DNA of 64,000 bases from Valencia hispanica (taxonomy: Eukaryota > Chordata > Actinopteri > Cyprinodontiformes > Valenciidae): contig OY747712.1 in NCBI GenBank assembly GCA_963556495.2, forward strand, positions 4,805,634-4,869,633, in the 5' to 3' direction. How positions within the stretch are numbered: position 1 is the stretch's first letter; each line of letters opens with the position of its first letter. Under the pieces are notes generated by a model that saw nothing but the letters and a program-made list of their open reading frames with translations, made no database searches and was not told where the DNA came from. This document shows positions 55,841-64,000 of the stretch, one piece after another. Made by a program: the position numbers and the translations under genes.

Positions 55841-58375
55841 TTCGCTCATTCAGCTTGACATCGTTTCAGGTGAGTCATTCAGTTCACTGCAGAGCGTGTT
55901 ATGGACCTTATTGCTGCTGAAAGATGCATTCGCTGTCACACCGCTACCTAGTTTGGAGCCCTGACCCCGCCTCCACAGGTGGTTTTTCCGGTATTTCACA
56001 CCTTAGCAAATGTGACCAAAGCAATTTGCATAGCATCGTTAGGAACGATCCAAACGTTGAGCTGAATAAGAGGGCGGATACAGTAACCCGCATGTCTTTA
56101 ATGCCCCATTTCTCTCAATGTTCTAACTACAACTTGTAAGGCCACTACTTAAGCACTCTGAATCAGATGTCAGTTTCAGTGTCATCAGCTGAGAGTTGAA
56201 CTTTGAGCTGCCTGACCAGGTGAATGTTTGTTGGACTGTTTTCATCTGTAGAGGTCTAGGAGAACAACTGCCAGGTCTATATTAACAAAAATTGAGCTCA
56301 TAAATGTATTTTTAGCTCCAGATCTGGTTCTTTATCTCTCGTCCTGTAGAGCAGGACCAGTTTAATATCAGACAATATTCACACGGACTGACGGATAAAT
56401 GCAACAAAATAAAAAGAAACGACCGGCATAAAAAAAAAAAAACTGAGTTATTTTTAAATATAATAATAAATGTAGCTCCAATGTGTGCTCGAAACTTTAT
56501 TAGCGTTTTCCGTATCATCGCACCAACAACATAACATTGTAACAACGCTCTCTGGTCGCTATGGTAACGTTTTGACATACCTATAAATTGAGATTTGCTA
56601 CATAAAAACGCTGAATCAGTGGGAGCCCCATGGCTATTTCACTGTGACGAGACGGTCTGTCTGGGTAGTTTTAAAGGTTCCATTGCCTCATTAGAAAGCT
56701 GGTTGCCACATATTAGGCAGAGTGGGGTCTCGGTGCGTGGAACTCGCCTGTCGCAATAAATCCGTATTTTAAGTAGGACTCCTGGTTATCGTCTGCTAAA
56801 TGTAGCTTTCTTTTTTTCTTGGAAGTTGTAGACTTTTCTGTCCTTTTCACAAAGAAACTTCAGAGACGTTTGTTTCAATCATCTTGCTAGCTACTTGTGG
56901 CTTTGCTTTTAGCGGAGTTGTATCACGTGACCGAGGCAAGCTACACGTGTGAGTCAGAGGAGAAACTGAGAAAATCCGGTCATTTCTTTCAAGATAAAAC
57001 ATCGTTTAGACTTATATTAAATGCAACGGAAATACTTAGTTATTTCTTCTGTTCGGCCCGGTACTAAATGACCCACAGTCCGGTACCGATGATTCATTGT
57101 AAGTTATAGATGGCATGTATTAAGTCATAATCAGAAAATGTAAGAAAAATTACAAGACTGCATCTTACAGAAGTTCATCTGCCATCTGATACACTCTGTC
57201 AGAATAAAATAATCTGACTAAAAGTGTGACTACCGGGCATTGTTAAAGCATTTGTAGCTTTTCAGCTGCTGCTCGGTGGATGACTTGCTCAAGGGCACTT
57301 CAGTGGCTCGTTTTCTTTGACAGCTGGAGAAAACATTACTCACTCTCTTCACCCACAGATTATGATGGACACGCAGCACTTCAACATGACTCGTGTATAA
57401 AAACCGAGAGGGAAGTGGGATGAGGATTAAAGAGAAGCGGTTCAACGAGCTGCGATAAGGAAGCATGAAGAGGTGGACAGGGAGAGCAAACGTTTCACAC
57501 TTTTGGTTCGTTTGGCAGGAAAAAAATAATTCATGACCCAAATGTAAAGAAACATTTCGCAGATTTATTTGCAGGTTCTGCGTGTTTGAGATGCTGAAAT
57601 TATTTGCAGTTTCTGCGTGTTTTAGATGCTGAAACTCTGACTCAGATCTGCTTTGGTATCATCAGATAGTCTAACGAGCTATAAATGTTACCTTTAGCAG
57701 AATATATGTTGTATGACGTCTTAGGAGGGACATTGTCTCTGTCCCCCCAGGGATCCCAGGTCATGTAGGTTTAATCTACCACACACACACACATGTAGAG
57801 CAAACATAAGAAGAGAAAAACTTTATCCCAAAAGTAAATTCAATGAAGTCAGTAAACAAGCAATCCTGTGTCGGTTAAAAGGTGCTATATAAATGTGTTA
57901 TTATTACTGGCTCAGCTATTTATCAAAGAGTTATAGACTACAGTCTGATGGAGTTACATTTACACAATTTCGCTCACTTCTGTAGTCCATTTCAATGAAA
58001 AAATTCAGCTGATTCATAATCAAAGTACATCCGCGTTTATTGGAGATGTTTGGGTTGTAATTGTGATGTTTCATTGGAGCGGTGAGTGTTTAATTGTGCA
58101 CTTCTTACATGTTCAGGCGATCAGCAATACTTTTTCTCTTTGCTTTATCACCGTGGCGGTGTTGCATTTCTTTTTAATTATGTCTTTTACCCCCTCATAT
58201 GCCTTCATGAAGATTTCTCCCTCTATTTGCCATGGCGAATCAGTGATCGGTGGCGGGGACTAGCCTATTTGAGGGAGCCGTGGGCGCGTATTTATGCAGG
58301 ATTGGTTTAATCTGGCTTGATGAATCTGTGTCTGCTCATCCTGGCTTGGTCTTTATACAACCAATTAAGCCTGGA
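55841..58375 (+). other. kcnq3 intron 1, no gene recognised
   Basis: Mainly unique sequence. A short CA run lies at 57780-57792, and a LINE-tail-like GGTGCTATATAAATGTG at 57871. Frames at 56312-56578 and 57230-57541 have no recognised motif. Confidence 0.45.
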
Positions 58376-58379
58376 CGCT

Positions 58380-59110
58380 CTCAACTTTTAGCACTGTATG
58401 TCAGTGTTAGCATCAAAACAGTGGCTTTAGCATGCTAAATTAATTCAGGCCTAAGGAGGTCAGCTTTATGCTAAAGTTAGTGTGAGCATGGGAATGTTAG
58501 TGTTGACATTAAGACAGCTTATAGCTAGTGTTAGCATCAAGCTACATTCAGCTTTAGCATGCTAACATTAGTTGTTGTTTTTTGCCTAAAGAGGTTAGTA
58601 TGATGCTAAAGTTAGTGTCAGCATGGTAACGTTTTTGTTGACATACATAACAGTTACTTGAGATGGCTAACATTAGTTTTAGCATATTGAGGTTAGTTTA
58701 ATGCTAAATCCAGTGTTGGCATGGTGATGTTGGCATTGAAATTAAAAAAGGTTAAGGATATCTAGTGTTAGCATCAACACCTTAGCTTTTACAATCTACA
58801 TTCAGCTTTAGCATGCTAACATTAGTTTCAGCCTAAAGAGGTTAGTGTGATGCTAAAGTTAGTTTCAGCATGGTAATGTTTTTGTTGACATACATAACAG
58901 TTACTTTAGCAGCCTAACATTAGTTTTAGCACAATGAGGTTAGTTTAATGCTAAACCACTAGCATGTCCCTAGTTGGCATGGTGATGTTGGCACTGAAAT
59001 GAAAAAAGGTTAAGGATAGCTTATGTTAGCGTCAACACATTAGCTTTTACAAGCTACATTCAGCTTTAGCACGCTAAAACTAGTATGAGCCATAGCATAG
59101 TGTGTTAACC
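58380..59110 (+). repeat. ~256-bp tandem array, about 2.5-3 copies
   Basis: The marker TTCAGCTTTAGCATGCTAAC recurs at about 58548, 58801 and (as CACGCTAAAAC) 59060, giving periods of 253 and 259 bp. Each unit carries GTTTTTGTTGACATACATAA, GGCATGGTGATGTTGGCA and AAAAGGTTAAGGATA. The GCATGCTAAC vocabulary resembles the 142-bp array at 33940, but unit structure differs. Confidence 0.85.
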
Positions 59111-60390
59111 TTAGCAGTAGAATGGAAATATTAGGTTTAGCTAACTTAGCAACAGCAGACTTGTTTTCCTCTTCAGACATTTTAAATCTCATGTTTGGGA
59201 TTCATGGGAATTCCTTGTTGAATCAGTTTTATTTCCCATGTTTCTACACACTAATGAGGAATTTGTCTTACGTTCTACTTTGCTTGATATTTAAATATAT
59301 TAAAAGGGGCAGTAAGATATTTTCTTGTAAACATGTTTGTGTAAAAACAGTGTTTTTATAAAACGGCGTTCTGTAGCTCTGCCCAGGAGGTAAAAGTCTA
59401 AAACGGTTTGTGTCCAGGATGTGTGGGATCTGCAGCGATCTAAGTTATTATTACTTACTTTACTTTAAAAATAGCGACAACACCGTTTTTATTTGGTATA
59501 AGAAGGAATTCTCTGTTAACATGCTGAAGCGAACGGATAAAAATATTAAAATAGGCTCAAACAGTTTAAAGTGTCCGAAGTTCAAGTTTAGAAATGGTCC
59601 AAAGCTAGGTCTGGGTCCTGGTCTTGAACCAGGTTCTGATCCAGTTTAAATGAGCCCAGTTTGGAACTGTTTTTAACCTGCTCATGGTTTTCTTTTTGTT
59701 TCGACTCTTCGTCGCAATGTTTCCTATAAATCTGTGACCGTGTGCTCAGATCTGGGTCAGGCTCAACAGAACGGGCCCCAGGCGCGCCTTTCGGGTCAGA
59801 GTCGAGCTCTCCGCTGTGATACCCGAATACCGGTTTCCGTGGCAACGCAGCAATATAAGAGAGAGAGGAGAACCGGCTCGGGATGGGAAGCTGGGAGTCG
59901 GGGTCGAGCGAGCGCGTCTGAATGCGGAGGTGTGAGTGAGTGACGGGGAAACTGAAGATCTGGCCGTCAGCGGCTTTGGTGGCAGATCGCTGCTGACCTT
60001 TGACCTCCTTCAGACGTCCAGACGCGAGGCTGACAGCAGAGCCACTTCCCAGGATGAAACGCTGGATAAATTACATCCCTGCCTCTTATATAACCACCCA
60101 CAGCAGAGCTGCATAACTCACCCCCGATGCTGTTTCCTTACTCGGAAAAGATGCATCGGCAATAATGTGATGCTCAAAGCATAAAACTCCTGCGAACACC
60201 TGAAGTTTTGGTCTGAACTTTGACTTGACCATTAATCCTGGAGCTGTGCATCATCTCCTAGTTTTTATTTCTTTTATCCATCCTTCCACGCCTTTAAACG
60301 AGACGTACTTGTTCTGTTTTTCTCTAATTGTTCGCCTGTGAACCTTTGCATTTATCATGTTAAAGAGGCCTGTCGGGTCTGAGAAGGAGC
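59111..60390 (+). other. kcnq3 intron 1, no gene recognised; GC-richer patch at 59740-60060
   Basis: Contains a GC-rich patch with GGCAACGCAGCAATATAAG. It is TATA-like but not linked to any recognised gene. Confidence 0.4.
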
Positions 60391-60394
60391 TCTA

Positions 60395-61520
60395 AGGCAA
60401 GGCAATTTTATCTGTACAGCACACTTTCAACAAGAAGGTAATTCAAGGTGCTTTACATGATTAGAGGATAAAGTGAAAACAGAAGTAAAACATAAAACAC
60501 ACACAAAATATATGATACACGAAAAGGAGGACAGATGGTTCTAGCCATGATTTAAAAGAACTCAGTGTTTCAGCAGCTTTGCAGTTTTCTGGAAGTTTGT
60601 TCCAGATTAGAGGAGCATAGAAACTGAAAGCTGCTTCTCCATGTTTGGTTCTGATTCTAGAGATGTTGAGTCGACTGGAATTAGAGGACCTGAGTGGTCT
60701 GGAGGGGGGTTGCTATAGTAACAGTAGATCTTCAACATACTTTGGTGCTAAGCCATTCAATGATTCATAAACTAGTAAAAGTATTTAGAAGTCTATTCTC
60801 TGAGCTACAGGGAGCCAGTGTAAAGACTTTAGAACTGGGGTGATGTGCTCTACTTTCCTGGTTCTAGTGAGGAACACGAGCAGCAGCGTTCTGGATCAGC
60901 TGCAGCTGTCTGATTGACTTTTTAGGCAGACCTGTGAAGACGCTGTTACAGTAATCAATCCAACTAAAGATAAACGCATGGATGAGTTTTTCTAGGTCCT
61001 GTTGCGACATCAGTCCTTTAATCCTAGAAATGTTCTTCAGGTGATAGAAGGCTGACCTTGTTATTGCCTTTATGTGACCCTGGAGGTTCAGGTCTGAGTC
61101 CATTACTACACCTAGATTTCAGGCCTGATCAGTAGTTTCTAGCTGTATTAACTGAGGCTGTGTGCTGACTGTTGATCGTTCCTCTTTAGGTCCAAAAGTA
61201 ATTACTTCTGTTTTGTTTCTGTTCAGATGGAGAAAGTTATGGCCCATCCATCTATTGATTTGCTCGATGCATTTACTTAGGGTTTGGATGGGTTCAAAGT
61301 CACCTGGTGACATCGTAATGTAGAGCTGAGTATCATCTGCATAGTTATGGTAGCTAATCTTATTGGTTGCTATAATCTTGCCTAGTGGGAGCATGTAGAT
61401 ATTAAATAAGAGGGGCCCCAGGATGGAGTCTTGGGGCACCCCACATGTGATTTCTGTTCGTTCTGATGAAAAGTTTCCTATTGAAACAAAGAAGTCCCTG
61501 TTCTTTAAGACTCAAACCAG
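60395..61520 (-). mobile_element. 5'-truncated L2-type LINE, same subfamily as 31660-33075
   Basis: The minus strand encodes [32 protein letters not shown] (YADD), MDSDLNLQGHIKAITRSAFY, GLMSQQDLEKLIHAFIFSW and FTGLPKKSIRQLQL. A frameshift separates the two main frames (61439-61119 and 61103-60864). The + strand 3' tail, GGCAAGGCAATTTTATCTGT, starts at 60395. It is a close relative of the copy at 31660-33075. Confidence 0.88.
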
Positions 61521-61734
61521 CCAAGTAGTGACCCAGAGAGTCCGACCCAGCTCTCCAGTCGTTCCAAGATTATATCATGGGTTCTCATTTCCCTGAGCAA
61601 TGCAGAATCTGACAATAGGGTCAATTTGCTGAAAAAGCCTTCTTGGTAACCATTATTTCTTTAAAATTGTTGATCTTAGTTAGCTTAGAAATTGACTCTC
61701 AACTCTTGCCAGATTGTTGCAGCAACAGTTGATT

Positions 61735-62450
61735 CTCTATATCATACTTTATTTATATAGCAAAAAAAACCAAAAAAGACGGCACATGGCTGACCAAAGC
61801 GCTGCACAGCAAGGACACAGCTCAACAACAACAATTAAAAACACAACCGAATACACAAAGATAGCGAGCAAAGGTCAGCCACTCAATGATTTAAAAGGCA
61901 GCAAACAAAAGTGAGCTTTCAGGCACGATTTAAAAACAAAGCCACAGAAGTAGCCAGTCTAATATGTAGAGGGAGTTTTACTCCAAAGCTTCGGAGCCAT
62001 AACAGAAAAAGAACAGTCATCCGTGAGGTTCGTCCTGGATTTTGCAAGGAACAGCTGGTCAGCTGACCGGAGAGAACAAGAAGGGACATAAGGCTGAAGA
62101 AGTTTGGATAAATATACAGGCACAACACCATTTACAGATTTAAAAACAAGTAAAAGAACTGTAAAATTCACTGTAAACTGTAGGAGTGATGTGCTCATGT
62201 CGTTTTTTTTACCTGTTATAAATTGCGCTGCTGCATGTTGTACCAGTTGCAAGCGTGATATTGTGCCCCGCTCAACCCCGAATAAAAGTGAGTCACAATA
62301 ATCTAATCGCGATGTTATGAAAGCATGGATAACTGTTTCCAAACCGCCTCTAGAGAGGAAAGGCCGTCAACGGAGATTAAAAAATGATGATGTTACCACC
62401 CCATTTACATGGCTGTGAAAAGTAGTAGCATCATCTAGTTTTACTCTTAA
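61735..62450 (-). mobile_element. LINE fragment of a third L2-like subfamily
   Basis: The minus strand encodes METVIHAFITSRLDYCDSLL, GTISRLQLVQHAAAQFITG and CSLRSADQLFLAKSRTNLTD, the post-RT region of an L2-like element. A 3' tail with ATAAAGTATG-type text lies near 61750. It is 5'-truncated and frameshifted. Confidence 0.8.
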
Positions 62451-62594
62451 ATTGGTGACTCAGCTCTTCATATGCTGAGTCAGGGCAGCAAGATTAAAAT
62501 CAAGCTCTATGTCTCTGTCTTTCTGCTTGGCATTGATTCACATTCCTGAATTCTCTGTAGTCTAGAATTAAAACCAAATGTAGCTCATATTCTA

Positions 62595-62700
62595 CAGGAT
62601 GCAATTTATAAAGTCACACAGTCAAAAATAAACAGCAATAATTTCGGTTATTTTGCCTGTTACAAGACGGATAAATGGAGGTTTGTTTTTCAAAGTCATA
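62595..62700. repeat. Left-end fragment of the TGTAAAGTTACACAGTC family
   Basis: Reads GGATGCAATTTATAAAGTCA, CACAGTCAAAAATAAACAGC, AATAATTTCGGTTATTTTGC, then GTTTTTCAAAGTCATATTTG, equivalent to the left end of the element at 44950-47028. No array or right end follows. Confidence 0.65.
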
Positions 62701-62916
62701 TTTGTGTCCATGTCCCTTCTAGAATTGCGCTGCTCTGGGTGGCTGCATGTTGGAGAGGCTCTGTTGGCTACATATTAAGTTTTGGTTTTTTGTACATTGG
62801 TTCCTCTTTTTTTCTTAAAGAAGATTGCTTTTTTTTACCTGTGTGCTTTCTAATTTTTGGTGCTGTGAAGCTGGAAGGATTTTTGCTGTAATTCTTTCCC
62901 TTTTTGACAATTTGCT

Positions 62917-64000
62917 ATGATGCATAACCATGGCAACAATGTGGTTTACAGCCGGGAGCAGCTGATTAACATCGCAAAACCTGAAATAATACCTCAACTG
63001 AAGCCACAAATCCCTGATGAGTTGATAAGGAGGAGACGTGGATGCAGAGCAGGAGCGAAAAGGAGACAGAGAAAGAGGAAGTTCAAGCCATCTCTTCCAT
63101 CGATCATAATGGGCAACGTAAGATCACTGGCTAACAAGATGGATGAACTCCAAGCCCTTACTAGCACTCAGCCAGAGTACCGGGAATGCAGTGCTATGTG
63201 TTTTACTGAGACGTGGCTGCTGGATCATATCCCCGACTCCAGCGTCTCTCTGCCAGGCTTCCTGACTGTACGAGCAGACAGAGATCTGAAGACGAGCAGA
63301 AAAAGAAAAGGAGGTGGAGTAGCAGTGCTTGTCAACAACAGATGGTGTCATCCAGGACATGTTACTGTGAAGTGTCGTCTCAGCAGCCCAGATGTCGAAC
63401 TCTTGGCAGGAAGTTTTCGTCCATATTATTTACCAAGAGAGTTCACCAGTGTAATTTTGGCAGTTGTTTACATTCCACCTTCAGCCGTTGCTGACAATGC
63501 ATGTGATGTCATCAGTTTCGTTGTTGCTAAGCTACAGACACAGCACCCCAATGCATTTGTGGCAATATCTGGTGATTTTAATCATGCCTCGCTCTCTACT
63601 ACACTTCCAACATTTCAACAGTTTGTCAGCTGCTCTACAAGAGAAAACAGGACCTTGGATTTGTTTTACGCAAATGTAAAGGATTCATACACGTCCAAAC
63701 TAAGACCTCCTGTGGGACAATCAGATCACAATCTTGTTTTTCTCTGTTCAGAATATAAACCACTTGTTCAGAGGCAACCTGTTACAAAACAAACTGTGAG
63801 AAAATGGTCACAGGAAGCCGAAGAAGCCCTGCAGGGGTTTTTTGTGCGACCACAGACTCGATGACTCTTTGCCAAGCACATGGAGAGGACATCAATGCCA
63901 TGACTGAGTGTGTGACTGACTATATAAACTTCTGTGTGGACAACATCATCCCCACCAGAACAGTGAGATGCTTCCCTAATAACAAACCCTGGATCACCAG
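62917..64000 (+). mobile_element. Rex1-type LINE, 5' portion with endonuclease, truncated by window edge
   Basis: The frame from 62917 encodes a basic N-terminal segment (RRRRGCRAGAKRRQRKRK), then an APE-type endonuclease: GNVRSLANKMDEL, MCFTETWLLDHIPDSS, KRKGGGVAVLVNNRW, YYLPREFTSVILAVVYIPPS, AISGDFNHASL, LDLFYANVKD, and QSDHNLVF with the catalytic Asp-His. The frame stops at 63862-63864 after a shift in the GGGGTTTTTT tract (63835-63844). Another frame continues to the edge with HGEDINAMTECVTDYINFC and FPNNKPWIT, so one T has probably been lost. The RT part would lie beyond 64000. The 3' half of this family is seen at 25495-26440. Confidence 0.87.

Noticed and set aside
59734..60184. GC-rich patch with TATA-like ATATAAG as an alternative kcnq3 promoter
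   Set aside because: No in-frame first exon with KCNQ-like text or donor was found; the evidence is composition only.

Overview
The window reads as teleost fish nuclear DNA. The genes are intron-split, the tetranucleotide arrays are long, and the transposons are typical of fish: L2-clade and Rex1-type LINEs, Tc1-like elements, hAT-like and Harbinger-like non-autonomous elements, and a tRNA-derived SINE. The species cannot be fixed from this sequence.

Two protein-coding genes are supported, both on the + strand. (1) Six exons (7628-15201) encode the C-terminal ~190 residues of dnaaf11/lrrc6, a dynein axonemal assembly factor. All six join in frame and end in the family's 'DDPEVPPLM' tail. The upstream leucine-rich-repeat exons were not found. 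(2) kcnq3 first coding exon (48040-48368) encodes the cytoplasmic N-terminus of the Kv7.3 M-channel subunit up to the start of S1. It sits in a GC/CpG-rich block, and the rest of the window to 64000 is its first intron. The dnaaf11-kcnq3 order and orientation match the tetrapod arrangement.

The rest is intronic or intergenic DNA dominated by repeats. 1-7.6 kb: a TCCA tetranucleotide array, a SINE, a LINE remnant, a ~100-bp tandem array and an hAT-like element. 7.6-15.2 kb: dnaaf11 introns holding Tc1-like remnants, an ATTT-rich element inside one of them, and a tandem array that reverses orientation to form a long palindrome. 15.2-15.9 kb: a 309-bp duplication just after the dnaaf11 stop. 17.1-25.2 kb: a nested complex. 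A large TIR DNA transposon with a THAP-like exon contains a nearly intact L2-clade LINE (ORF1 with an SGNH esterase, ORF2 with endonuclease and RT, interrupted only by two in-frame TGAs) and a solo LTR with a perfect 5-bp target duplication. 25.5-33 kb: Rex1 and L2 fragments and a 1.3-kb foldback element split by a Harbinger-like MITE. 33.9-47 kb: more tandem arrays, another Harbinger-like MITE, and a ~2-kb AAATATTTAG array bounded by terminal inverted repeats. 48.4-64 kb (kcnq3 intron 1): a ~3.4-kb satellite of 45/51-bp units, also bounded by >100-bp inverted repeats, then old LINE fragments and the 5' half of a Rex1-type element running off the right edge.

The most unusual theme is architectural. 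At least two, probably three, unrelated inverted-repeat elements in this one window carry large internal tandem arrays. That pattern suggests TIR elements acting as nurseries for satellite DNA. All family names rest on motif recognition by eye; no searches were run.
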